From contig NZ_CP024091.1 in NCBI RefSeq assembly GCF_002736205.1, positions 5,205,555 to 5,269,554 of the forward strand: a stretch of 64,000 bases of DNA, read 5' to 3'. Position 1 is the stretch's first letter. Every line of letters starts with the position of its first letter. This stretch comes from Pedobacter ginsengisoli. GTDB lineage: Bacteria; Bacteroidota; Bacteroidia; Sphingobacteriales; Sphingobacteriaceae. A program made the translations under genes and the position numbers. Shown here piece by piece: positions 34,165 to 43,600 of this stretch. The notes beneath the pieces are model-generated. The model saw only the letters and a program-made list of their open reading frames with translations. It did no database searches and was not told the DNA's origin.

Positions 34165-34890
34165 CTACTCTTTATTAATCAGTCGCATCCGATAAGCCTG
34201 TGTAGCCGTTTTTCCAAGTTTTTTAATTAACTGGTAATTGGCAACCGCACCAACTGCAGCCCCAATAACCGGAAGTAATTGCGCCAGTTTAGCAATATCA
34301 ATATAATCGCGATACTCTTGCTGAAAAGTTTTCCAGTCAAAATTTTCTGAACTTTCGGGCAGTACTAATAATTTTTGATCCCAGTTCTGCATCTGAATAA
34401 ATACCTTGGCGGCCCCCTCCTTACTCGAAAAAGCAAGCTGAAAAATATGAAGAATATATAGACGCTCTCTAAAATCCTTTACATCAAAGCCGTATAAAGC
34501 AGCAATTTCGAAAAGCATTTTCATCTTTATGCCAATAAGTATCGGAAAATCGGCCATGCTCATCAAAAAGCCGCCGGCACCAGTTATGCCACCTTCGGCT
34601 GCACCCGTTTTGCAGTAACTGTCAATTTTTTCGCGGATCAGCGCCTCCCTATGTATCAAACTCATTCCTGTTGAAGGCATTGCGGAAGTAGTGTAGGTTG
34701 ACCCGAAAAGGACAGCCTTGGTCATAGCCTTTATTGCTGTAGTAATGGCGTTATGAACCTTGTCAGGAATATAATTGTTAATCTTTTTCTGAATGCCATC
34801 AGTAACCTTACTCAGAACAGATGGTTTTTTTAGAATATCTCTTTTCCAAAACTCCAGTTCAATTTCTATCTTTTGCTTGTAATTGTCCAT
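34165..34890 (-). CDS. EcsC family protein
   Basis: The 241-residue product matches the EcsC family (EIELEFWKRDILKKPSVLSK, EGGITGAGGFLMSMADFPIL, AQLLPVIGAAVGAVANYQLI). EcsC in Bacillus lies in an ABC transporter operon, but family members elsewhere stand alone and function is unclear. Two hydrophobic Gly/Ala-rich stretches suggest membrane association. No ABC genes are adjacent here. Confidence 0.78.
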   Translation of the reverse strand: MDNYKQKIEIELEFWKRDILKKPSVLSKVTDGIQKKINNYIPDKVHNAITTAIKAMTKAVLFGSTYTTSAMPSTGMSLIHREALIREKIDSYCKTGAAEGGITGAGGFLMSMADFPILIGIKMKMLFEIAALYGFDVKDFRERLYILHIFQLAFSSKEGAAKVFIQMQNWDQKLLVLPESSENFDWKTFQQEYRDYIDIAKLAQLLPVIGAAVGAVANYQLIKKLGKTATQAYRMRLINKE

Positions 34891-34948
34891 TCTGCCACAT
34901 TTTGAGCATTATTGTAAGTTAGACACGCCAAAACAGCTACAAGTTACA

Positions 34949-35431
34949 CTAGTATTCTGTTTTTTCTGGTGATTTACTCCAAAGTTTAAACGCCTTCTGT
35001 GCTTCATCTCTAAGTAATTGTTTAAAAGGAAGCGTCCTTTCAGCCATAGATTTATGGATTTCGTCGTAAATAAACTTATCACTAAAACCTATATCTGCCG
35101 CATCTATTTTAGTATTGGCATAGTAAATTGTATCAATTCTGGCCCAATAAATTGCACTCAGGCACATAGGGCATGGCTCACAACTGGTATAAATTACGCA
35201 TCCGCTTAAATCAAAAGTTTTTAGTTTTTTGCAGGCCAGCCTTATAGCAGTTACCTCGGCATGCGCAGTAGGGTCATTATTAGTGGTAACCATGTTGGCA
35301 CTTTTGGCTATAACTTTTCCATTTTTTACTACAACTGCACCAAAGGGGCCACCCAATTTTTCTAAAACATTTTCTTCAGAAAGCTGAATCGCCAGCTTCA
35401 TGAATTTCTCGTGCTCTTTTAATTTGTCCAT
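34949..35431 (-). CDS. Nucleoside/nucleobase deaminase, guanine deaminase-like
   Basis: The 160-residue zinc enzyme has HAE at residues 57-59 and PCPMC at about 86-90, giving the His57, Cys87, Cys90 zinc site with Glu59 as proton shuttle. The C-terminal part (IGFSDKFIYDEIHK, RTLPFKQLL) resembles Bacillus-type guanine deaminase (GuaD) more than TadA. It would convert guanine to xanthine in purine salvage. tRNA adenosine deaminase is the alternative but lacks this tail. Confidence 0.83.
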   Translation of the reverse strand: MDKLKEHEKFMKLAIQLSEENVLEKLGGPFGAVVVKNGKVIAKSANMVTTNNDPTAHAEVTAIRLACKKLKTFDLSGCVIYTSCEPCPMCLSAIYWARIDTIYYANTKIDAADIGFSDKFIYDEIHKSMAERTLPFKQLLRDEAQKAFKLWSKSPEKTEY

Positions 35432-35444
35432 GATAATTGTTATG

Positions 35445-35474
35445 CAAAAAAAATGCCCCGATAATTCGGGGCAT
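35445..35474 (-). terminator. Terminator after the OmpH-like lipoprotein gene
   Basis: ATGCCCCGA at 35453-35461 and TCGGGGCAT at 35466-35474 form a perfect 9-bp stem around TAAT. On the minus strand a run of eight T follows. Confidence 0.92.
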
Positions 35475-35496
35475 CTTAAATTTTAATAAACCTGCA

Positions 35497-36093
35497 TTAT
35501 TTTGCAGCTGGTTTGTAAGTGTCATTTAAGCCAATAATAACTTCGCTGGTTACATCCAAACTCTCATCAGCAAATAGAATTGCACTGTTTCCTTTAGAAT
35601 AAGTCAACACCATTTTGTAGCCTTTCTTTTTTGCATAACCTTTCAGGTAATCAGCAACTTTATCGTATAGCTTTTCGTTTTCAGAAGCCTGCTCATTTTG
35701 AAGCGCAGCACCTGCATTTTGCTGATAAGCCTGTAATTCCTGTTGTTTACGTGCTAATCTTTCTTCAGTTTTAGCTCTTTGGTCGGCAGGTAAAGTATTT
35801 GCTTGTTGTTGGTAAGCAGCAACCTCGCGTTGAAATGCCTGTTGTTTAGCACCCAGATCGGCTTGTGCAGTTTTAGATTTTGCTTCTAATTTTACTTTAA
35901 TGTCTTTAAAATACTGATATTTTGTTAATAGTGAATCTGAATTCACGTAAACAATTTTCTCGTTATTTGAAACAGTAGTTGGCTCAGATTTCGCAGCTGC
36001 GCCGGCCTTTTCTTCTTTGTTCTGACATGATGCCATTAAAGAAACTATGGCTACAGCAGTAGCTATACTGCCTAATGTTGATTTTGTTTTCAT
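35497..36093 (-). CDS. OmpH/Skp family periplasmic chaperone-like lipoprotein
   Basis: The 198-residue protein has a lipoprotein signal peptide with lipobox LMASC (Cys23), then KIVYVNSDSLLTKYQYFKDI, a long Gln/Lys/Glu-rich coiled coil (about residues 65-140) and a closing segment GYKMVLTYSKGNSAILFADE. This is the Skp/OmpH layout: a small beta core with two long helical arms that hold unfolded outer-membrane proteins. Skp proper is soluble, so lipid anchoring is a variation seen in Bacteroidota. It is monocistronic, opposite gyrB. Confidence 0.85.
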   Translation of the reverse strand: MKTKSTLGSIATAVAIVSLMASCQNKEEKAGAAAKSEPTTVSNNEKIVYVNSDSLLTKYQYFKDIKVKLEAKSKTAQADLGAKQQAFQREVAAYQQQANTLPADQRAKTEERLARKQQELQAYQQNAGAALQNEQASENEKLYDKVADYLKGYAKKKGYKMVLTYSKGNSAILFADESLDVTSEVIIGLNDTYKPAAK

Positions 36094-36248
36094 TAATATT
36101 TAATTTGTTTTTTCCGGGTTATAAACTATCCTCCTGCTCATTTCTGAGCTATAAATTTCAACAAATATAAAATTTCAAATTTAGTATCCTAAAGAACTGT
36201 TTTTTTTCGGAGGTTTTTGACCTGTTTTATGTCAAATAGTTATCCACA

Positions 36249-36282
36249 TTTGCGGTTAATTGGCCATAAATGGTTAAATTTG
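36249..36282 (+). promoter_or_regulatory. Candidate Bacteroidota-type promoter of gyrB
   Basis: TTTG at 36249-36252 and TAAATTTG at 36275-36282 have a 22-base spacer, long but within the reported range. The transcript would start near 36288, which excludes a gyrB start upstream of 36307. Confidence 0.5.
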
Positions 36283-36306
36283 AGTCTAATTGTTTTATTA
36301 AAAAAT

Positions 36307-38265
36307 ATGAGCGAAGAAAAGGATCCTAATTCAAATTATTCGGCAGATAATATACAGGTTTTAGAAGGTTTAGAAGCGGTGCGGAAGCGCCCTTCGATGT
36401 ATATAGGCGATACAGGAGTAAAAGGTTTACACCACTTGGTGTATGAGGTTGTAGATAACTCGATTGATGAGGCATTGGCAGGACATGCCGATACCATTTA
36501 TGTAAATATTCTTAAAGACAACTCGATAAGGGTTGAAGATAACGGACGTGGTATTCCGACAGGAATTAACACAAAAGAGCAAAAATCGGCACTTGAAATT
36601 GTAATGACGGTGCTACACGCCGGCGGTAAATTCGATAAAGATACTTATAAAGTATCGGGAGGTTTACATGGTGTGGGGGTAAGTTGCGTAAACGCATTGT
36701 CAACTCATTTAAGGGCAGAAGTTCATAGAGAAGGAAAAATATGGGTTCAGGAATACAACATTGGTAAACCGTTGTATGATGTAAAATCTATTGGCGATAC
36801 CGATAAACGTGGTACAATAGTTACGTTTACTCCTGATGCAACCATTTTTACCCAAACAACTGAGTATCGTTATGATACCCTGGCTTCTAGATTAAGAGAA
36901 TTATCTTTCCTGAATAAAGGTATCAGTTTAACACTAACAGATGAACGCGAGTTAAATAACGACGGAACTTTCCGTACAGAGCTGTTCCATTCTGAAGGAG
37001 GATTAAAAGAGTTTGTTCAATTCCTTGATGGTAACAGACCTTCATTAATTGCTGAGCCAATTTATGTTGAGGGAATTAAAAATGGCATTCCGGTTGAACT
37101 TGCTTTGCAATACAACGACAGCTATGCAGAAAACGTTCACTCGTATGTAAACAACATTAATACTCATGAGGGTGGTACACACATTGCCGGTTTTAGAAGA
37201 GGTTTAACCAGAACCTTAAAAGCATATGCTGATAAATCAGGATTGCTTAAAGGTGTTAAATTTGAAATTACAGGTGATGACTTTAGAGAAGGCTTAACTG
37301 CAGTAATTTCTGTTAAGGTTCAGGAACCTCAGTTTGAAGGTCAAACCAAAACCAAATTAGGTAACTCTGAGGTTATGGGTGCGGTTGATATTGCTGTGGG
37401 TGAGGCCCTTGGTATTTACCTGGAAGAATATCCGAGAGAAGCCAAATCAATTGTTAACAAAGTAATTCTTGCGGCTACTGCCCGTGCTGCGGCGCGTAAA
37501 GCTCGCGAAATGGTACAACGCAAGAGTGTTATGGGAGGCTCAGGCCTTCCGGGTAAACTTGCCGATTGTTCAGATAGCGATCCGGAAAAATGCGAGCTAT
37601 ACCTGGTGGAGGGAGACTCCGCAGGTGGAACTGCTAAACAAGGCAGAGATCGTAACTTTCAGGCTATTCTTCCGCTAAAAGGTAAGATCCTTAACGTTGA
37701 AAAAGCGATGGAACATAAGATCTATGAGAATGATGAGATCAAAAATATGTTTACCGCACTTGGTGTAAGTATTGGTACTCCTGAAGATGACAAAGCATTA
37801 AACCTTACTAAACTTCGTTACCATAAAATTGTAATCATGACGGATGCTGATATCGACGGATCTCACATCACTACTTTAATTCTTACATTCTTCTTCAGAT
37901 ATATGAAAGCGCTGATAGAGGCTGGTTATGTATATATTGCAGCTCCACCTTTGTATCAGGTTAAAAAAGGGAAAGAATTTGAATATTGCTGGAACGATCA
38001 GCAACGCGATGCTGCCGTACAGCGATTAAAAGGTGCAGGTAAAGAAGAAAGTGTACATATCCAGCGTTATAAAGGTTTGGGTGAGATGAACGCCGAACAA
38101 TTATGGGATACTACACTAAACCCTGCAACACGTACTTTAATGCAGGCCACTATAGAAAATGCAGCAGAGTGCGATCATACTTTCTCTATGCTTATGGGTG
38201 ATGATGTTGCTCCTAGAAGAGAGTTTATTGAAAGAAATGCAAAATATGCTAAAATTGATGCTTAG
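36307..38265 (+). CDS. gyrB: DNA gyrase subunit B
   Basis: Starting at ATG 36307 the product is 652 residues and opens MSEEKDPNSNYSADNIQVLE. The in-frame ATG at 36217 would add 30 unrelated residues and lies before a promoter-like site. GHKL ATPase motifs (EVVDNSIDEALAGH, VEDNGRGIP, GGLHGVGVSCVNALS), the transducer domain and the Toprim domain (EGDSAGG, MTDADIDGSH, QRYKGLGEMN) are complete. The length fits GyrB without the large proteobacterial insertion. ParE is a possible confusion, but QRYKGLGEMN and the overall form favour GyrB. A good terminator follows. Confidence 0.93.
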   Translation: MSEEKDPNSNYSADNIQVLEGLEAVRKRPSMYIGDTGVKGLHHLVYEVVDNSIDEALAGHADTIYVNILKDNSIRVEDNGRGIPTGINTKEQKSALEIVMTVLHAGGKFDKDTYKVSGGLHGVGVSCVNALSTHLRAEVHREGKIWVQEYNIGKPLYDVKSIGDTDKRGTIVTFTPDATIFTQTTEYRYDTLASRLRELSFLNKGISLTLTDERELNNDGTFRTELFHSEGGLKEFVQFLDGNRPSLIAEPIYVEGIKNGIPVELALQYNDSYAENVHSYVNNINTHEGGTHIAGFRRGLTRTLKAYADKSGLLKGVKFEITGDDFREGLTAVISVKVQEPQFEGQTKTKLGNSEVMGAVDIAVGEALGIYLEEYPREAKSIVNKVILAATARAAARKAREMVQRKSVMGGSGLPGKLADCSDSDPEKCELYLVEGDSAGGTAKQGRDRNFQAILPLKGKILNVEKAMEHKIYENDEIKNMFTALGVSIGTPEDDKALNLTKLRYHKIVIMTDADIDGSHITTLILTFFFRYMKALIEAGYVYIAAPPLYQVKKGKEFEYCWNDQQRDAAVQRLKGAGKEESVHIQRYKGLGEMNAEQLWDTTLNPATRTLMQATIENAAECDHTFSMLMGDDVAPRREFIERNAKYAKIDA

Positions 38266-38287
38266 CTTTTAAACATTCATAAATACA

Positions 38288-38320
38288 AAAAAGGGCTCCT
38301 GTTTAAGGGGCTCTTTTTTT
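38288..38320 (+). terminator. Terminator after gyrB
   Basis: AAAAAGGGCTCC at 38288-38299 pairs along its full length with GGGGCTCTTTTT at 38307-38318, with two G-U pairs. A T run follows. Confidence 0.85.
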
Positions 38321-38437
38321 ATGCAATCAATATTTAGTGCTGATTTGTGGTAAGCTCAGAAAATCTGAAAATTAACTTGTATATAAAATTTATAAAAGGT
38401 TTTAGTACGGATCTTAAAAAGACTTAATAGGGAATTT

Positions 38438-38492
38438 TCCCTTTCTTATCCCTGTTAAGTCCCTATCAACTCCCTATTTGATCCCTATATAA
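38438..38492. repeat. Five TCCCT elements in exact 11-bp phase
   Basis: Units start at 38438, 38449, 38460, 38471 and 38482. Each is 11 bases long and begins TCCCT, with a variable six-base remainder (TTCTTA, GTTAAG, ATCAAC, ATTTGA, ATATAA). Just before, AGGGAA at 38429-38434 is an inverted half-element. The array lies between the gyrB terminator and the leftward aspartic protease gene. The period is about one helical turn. Its function is not known to me. Confidence 0.75.
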
Positions 38493-38505
38493 AAAAACAA
38501 AAAAA

Positions 38506-38928
38506 TTATTTATATAAATAAAGTTTCATTTTTTTATAGTTTATTACTGCCTGGTATTTCAATAGCAAATCACTGCCTAAAATGCCGATAATAGGAGGGT
38601 GGCCCAGGTTTTCGTAGGCCTGATTTACAGTTTCCAGATCAAGGGCTACGGTTTCATAATCTTTTAATACCAAGCTGCCAATTTTTACTGATGGAATAAC
38701 TGCCTGTAATGTGCTGGAGGTTGAAAATAATGTTGTGGCTTGTGTTTCTTCGCTATGTTCCAGCTCTTTAAGATGTTCTTTAACAAAAGTTTTGTCAAAA
38801 ACAGATCTTGATGCACCCGTATCAACAACGGCAAATAACTTTTGTCCAAAAACAACAATTTCCACCAGTAGGTGGAAACCGTCGTCTTGTAAGCTTATTA
38901 ATATTAAGGGTATTGAGATTGGTCTCAT
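38506..38928 (-). CDS. Retropepsin-like aspartic protease
   Basis: The 140-residue protein carries the catalytic AVVDTGASRSVFD (Asp36-Thr-Gly) and the later hydrophobic-hydrophobic-Gly motif PIIGILGSDLL, which together define single-domain clan AA aspartic proteases that work as homodimers. There is no signal peptide, so it is probably cytosolic. Substrates are unknown. It lies 23 bases downstream of mdh on the same strand and may share its transcript. Confidence 0.82.
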   Translation of the reverse strand: MRPISIPLILISLQDDGFHLLVEIVVFGQKLFAVVDTGASRSVFDKTFVKEHLKELEHSEETQATTLFSTSSTLQAVIPSVKIGSLVLKDYETVALDLETVNQAYENLGHPPIIGILGSDLLLKYQAVINYKKMKLYLYK

Positions 38929-38951
38929 TTAATCAAATCTGTATGCCCTTT

Positions 38952-39890
38952 TTAAACGAGTTTCATATCATGAAGTACATCATTCATACTACGAACAGCA
39001 TCAGCACTTTTATTAAAAGTGGCTTGTTCCGTATCATTTAATTTAATGTCAAGTATTTTTTCCGCACCGTTTTTACCAAGAATAACCGGAACAACTAATG
39101 AAATGTCTTTCTGTCCGTATTCGCCATCTAAAAATACCCCAGACGAGATTAGTTTTTTCTGGTCACGAACAATGCTTTCAACCATTGAGGCTGTACCGGC
39201 ACCAGGTGCGTACCAGGCCGATGTGCCAATCAGTTTAGTTAAAGTAGCGCCACCAACCATTGTGCTGGCAACAACTTTATCTTGTTGTTCTTTACTTAAA
39301 AATTGAGTAACAGGGATGCTATTCCAGGTAGCATGGTTAATTAAAGGGATCATAGTGGTATCGCCATGTCCGCCAATAACCATAGCGTTAAGATCAGCCG
39401 GCGAACAGTCTAATTCCTGGCTAAGGTAATATTTAAACCTCGATGAATCTAAGGCACCACCCATTCCTATTACGCGGTTTTTAGGTAAACCTGAGGTTTT
39501 TAGCGCCAGGTAATTCATGGTGTCCATTGGGTTCGAAACTACAATGATAATTGTGTTTGGTGAGTGCTTTAAGATATTTTCGGCAACACCTTTTACAATG
39601 CCAGCGTTAATGCCAATTAGCTCCTCGCGGGTCATTCCGGGTTTACGGGGTAGGCCCGAGGTTATTACCACAACTTCAGAACCTGCGGTACTGGCATAGT
39701 CGTTGGTAACACCGGTAATTTTTGTGTCAAAGCCTAATAAAGCGGCCGTTTGCATCATATCAATTGCCTTGCCTTCTGCAAAACCTTCTTTAATGTCCAG
39801 TAAAATCAGCTCTTCAGCTAATTCTTTTCTGGCAATATTATCTGCACAGGTAGCGCCAACGGCACCTGCACCTACAACCGTTATCTTCAT
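38952..39890 (-). CDS. mdh: Malate dehydrogenase
   Basis: The 312-residue LDH-like enzyme oxidises malate to oxaloacetate with NAD in the citric acid cycle. It has the nucleotide loop VVGAGAVGATCADNIA, the substrate loop GLPRKPGMTREE (Arg82 and Arg88, marking malate rather than lactate specificity), VVSNPMDTMNYLA and catalytic His175 in GGHGDTTM. Length is normal. The retropepsin-like gene follows closely. Confidence 0.95.
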   Translation of the reverse strand: MKITVVGAGAVGATCADNIARKELAEELILLDIKEGFAEGKAIDMMQTAALLGFDTKITGVTNDYASTAGSEVVVITSGLPRKPGMTREELIGINAGIVKGVAENILKHSPNTIIIVVSNPMDTMNYLALKTSGLPKNRVIGMGGALDSSRFKYYLSQELDCSPADLNAMVIGGHGDTTMIPLINHATWNSIPVTQFLSKEQQDKVVASTMVGGATLTKLIGTSAWYAPGAGTASMVESIVRDQKKLISSGVFLDGEYGQKDISLVVPVILGKNGAEKILDIKLNDTEQATFNKSADAVRSMNDVLHDMKLV

Positions 39891-40037
39891 AAATATAGTT
39901 TTTTACATTAGTTACCTTCTTTTCGAAGTTAGAAAAATACATGAGTTTAAAAAATGGTTTTTAAAACTTTATTCTTTATTACTGGTTTTATGATAAAGAA
40001 TTTACATTTGCTTATCGATGGAAAAATAGGGGGGCTT

Positions 40038-40520
40038 ATGGAAAATATACCGGTACAAAAAGTTGATATAATGTCGTATGCAGGCAAGTGGTATTCACTA
40101 TGTTCTATACCTACTATTATGGATAAAGACTGGTATCAAACAACTGAAACTTATGTAATACATCCTGATGGTTATTATGCTGTGTTTACCACCTATAAAA
40201 TTGTAGGAACTGATGAACAAAGATATACCAGATCAAAACTTTTTGTAACCAGAGGGAGTAATAATGCTATTTTAAAAGCGCAGTATGTATGGCCTTTTAA
40301 AGTTTATTACTGGGTTGTTGAACTGGCCGACGATTATTCGTATGCGGTAGTTGGGCATCCTAAGCACAGGCATCTTTCTATTTTGTCGCGTAAGCCTGGC
40401 ATGGCTGATAGCCTGCTTGCAGAAATTATTGAAAGATGCAAAAAACGCGGTTACGATACGTCAAAGCTTGTGTCTCAGGAACATCACATTCTTCCTTCTG
40501 CTGAGACAGCCCTGGCCTGA
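40038..40520 (+). CDS. Lipocalin family protein (Blc-like), apparently cytosolic
   Basis: The conserved part begins ENIPVQKVDIMSYAGKWYSL, containing the lipocalin GxW motif, and ends with YAVVGHPKHRHLSILSRKPG, a typical Blc strand pair. I place the start at ATG 40038 (160 residues). An in-frame ATG at 39954 would add 28 residues without a proper signal peptide or lipobox. Blc-type lipocalins bind lysophospholipids or other hydrophobic ligands, usually from the outer membrane, so the absence of a lipobox is noteworthy. It is monocistronic. Confidence 0.75.
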   Translation: MENIPVQKVDIMSYAGKWYSLCSIPTIMDKDWYQTTETYVIHPDGYYAVFTTYKIVGTDEQRYTRSKLFVTRGSNNAILKAQYVWPFKVYYWVVELADDYSYAVVGHPKHRHLSILSRKPGMADSLLAEIIERCKKRGYDTSKLVSQEHHILPSAETALA

Positions 40521-40614
40521 TCTTTAAATTTATAAACCACTTATATCACAGGCAAAAAATACGTATTTTTGGACTTCCATTCTTGATTTCCGAAACGAGT
40601 AATTTAATTGCACT

Positions 40615-43600
40615 ATGTATTTGATTTTTGACACCGAAACTACAGGTTTACCGCGCAATTGGAATGCCCCTATTACTGATACAGATAACTGGCCAAGGTG
40701 TATCCAAATTGCATGGCAACTTCATGATGAGTTTGGCAATCTTATCGAAAACCAGGATTATCTTGTAAATCCTAATGGATTTAACATCCCTTATGATGCT
40801 GAGCGGATACACGGTATATCAACTGAGCTTGCTCAGGAGCAAGGGATTGAGCTACAAGAAGTTTTAGAGAAATTTAATATAGCACTTTCAAAAGCTAAAT
40901 TTATTGTTGGTCAGAATATAGGTTTCGACGTTAATATTATGGGCTGCGAGTTTCATAGAATGGGGGTTGAAAGCCCCATGGCGCAAATGCCCGTTCTTGA
41001 TACCTGTACAGAAACAACAGCCGAGCTTTTACGCCTACCCGGTGGTAGGGGGGGCAGGTTTAAGTTGCCTAATTTAACAGAATTACACGAATACCTTTTT
41101 GGTGAGCCATTTTCGGAAGCGCATAATGCTACCGCCGATGTTGAGGCAACTACACGCTGTTTTTTTCAGCTATTGAAAGTAGATGCTTTTAAACCGGAAC
41201 AGTTGCAGGCCGATCAAAATTATTTACGTCTTTTTAAAGAAAAGAACCCGGGAGTAATTAACCGGATTGGTTTAACACATATAAACCTTAAATCAGCTTC
41301 TGATGATATCAGAAAAAGATTACAAAAAACTAGTGGTGGGCCTTCTAAACAAGAGCTTGCCGGTAATAAGGAAGAACTTAAAAATGCCTCATTTGCGCAT
41401 TTGCATAACCATACGCAGTTTTCTGTTCTACAATCTACTATTAATATCCCCGCGCTTATAAAGGCTGCTGCGGCCGAGAAAATGCCTGCTGTGGCAATGA
41501 CTGATCATGCAAATATGATGGGGGCCTTTCATTTTGTAAGCCAGGTGCTTAATCATAACAAGGCCGCGGAAGCTAAAAACGCTGCTGCTCTGGAAAAGGG
41601 AGAAGAGGCATCTGAGGTAATTTTGAAACCGATTGTTGGCTGTGAGTTTTTTGTATGCGAAAACCATGAAGACAAAAAGCGTAAAGATGATGGTTACCAG
41701 ATTGTATTGCTTGCTAAAAATAAAAACGGCTACCATAATTTGGCAAAAATGTCGTCCATTGCTTATACCAAAGGATTTTACTATGTCCCAAGGATAGACA
41801 GGGCTGTTATTGAGCAGTATAAAGAAGATATCATTGTGTTGTCTGGTAATTTGTATGGAGAGATTTCGAGCAAATTGCTGAATATTGGAGAGCGCCAGGC
41901 AGAAGAGGCTTTGCTATGGTGGAAAGAGCAATTTGGCGACGATTTTTATATCGAGCTGATGCGCCATAATCAAGATGATGAGAACATTGTAAATGTTTCT
42001 CTTGTCTCGCTAGCACGTAAACACAACGTGAAAATGGTTGCTACCAATAACACTTATTACATAGGTAAAAAGGATGCCAATGCGCATGATATTTTGCTTT
42101 GTGTAAAGGATGGTGAGAAACAAGCAACACAAATAGGCCGTGGCCGTGGCTTCCGTTATGGTTTGCCTAACCAGGAGTATTATTTTAAATCTTCGGATGA
42201 GATGAAGGCACTTTTTGCTGATCTGCCGGAGGCAATTTTAAATATACAATCTATTGTAGATAAAATTGAAATCTACAAACTGGCGCGAGAGGTGCTTTTA
42301 CCTAAGTTCGATATCCCGGAAGAGTTTTTAGTGGCAGAGGATGAAGAGGATGGTGGAAAACGTGGGGAAAATAAATTCCTGCGCCATCTTACTTACGAAG
42401 GGGCTAAAAAACGTTACGGAGAGCTTACGCCTGAAATTACTGAGCGACTTGATTTTGAGTTGCAGACTATTGAAAAAACGGGTTATCCGGGGTATTTTCT
42501 TATTGTACAGGATTTTATTGCCGAAGCCAGGAACCTTGATGTTTCAGTAGGGCCTGGCCGTGGTTCAGCTGCGGGGTCGGTTGTTGCATATTGCTTATGG
42601 ATTACCAATATAGATCCAATTAAATACGATCTGCTTTTTGAGCGTTTCCTGAATCCAGATCGTGTATCCATGCCCGATATTGATATCGACTTTGATGATG
42701 AGGGACGCGGCAGGGTAATGGACTATGTAATAAAAAAATACGGTTCAAACCAGGTGGCACAGATCATCACTTATGGTACAATGGCGGCAAAGTCGTCCAT
42801 AAGAGATACTGCCAGGGTATTGGATTTACCACTTTTTGAAGCTGATAAAATAGCCAAGCTTATTCCTAACATGAAGCTGGCCAAGATATTTAATCTTGAT
42901 GAAAAAACCTTAAAAGGGGCGTTAAGGGCTGATGAGTATGAGAAGGTTTTAGAATTAAAAGTATTAGCAGAGGCAAAGAATTTAAGTGCTGATACCATAT
43001 TACAGGCACAGATTCTGGAAGGTTCATTACGTAACACTGGTATCCATGCTTGTGGGGTAATTATTACGCCTGATGATATTACGAATTTTGTTCCGGTATC
43101 TACAGCCAAGGATTCTGATTTATATGTTACCCAGTTCGATAACTCTGTTGTAGAAAGTGCGGGCTTGTTAAAAATGGATTTTTTGGGGTTAAAAACACTA
43201 ACCCTTATTAAGGATACGGTAAAGCTGGTAAAACTTGGTCATGGGATAGATCTGGATCCGGATAATTTTCCAATTGATGATGAAAAGACTTATGAGCTTT
43301 TCCAGAGAGGTGAAACTATCGGTATTTTCCAGTACGAGAGTAACGGGATGCAAAAATACATGAAGGAGCTAAAGCCAACGGTTTTTGGTGACTTAATTGC
43401 CATGAACGCGCTTTATCGCCCCGGTCCACTAGAGTATATTCCAAGTTTTGTGCGTCGAAAAAATGGGGAAGAGGAGATTCAGTATGATTTGGATGCATGT
43501 GAGGAGTATTTAAAGGAAACCTACGGGATTACTGTATATCAGGAACAGGTGATGCTTTTATCGCAAAAGCTTGCAGGCTTTACCAAAGGTGAGGCCGACG

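Noticed and set aside
36217..36306. N-terminal extension of gyrB from an upstream ATG
   Set aside because: The 30 extra residues are not GyrB-like and a promoter-like TTTG/TAAATTTG pair lies inside this stretch.
38438..38492. CRISPR array
   Set aside because: Units are only 11 bases with a 5-base conserved part, with no spacers of normal size and no cas genes.
39954..40037. Lipocalin start at ATG 39954
   Set aside because: The added 28 residues have no lipobox and an internal charged stretch, so they do not make a convincing signal peptide. The issue is not fully settled.
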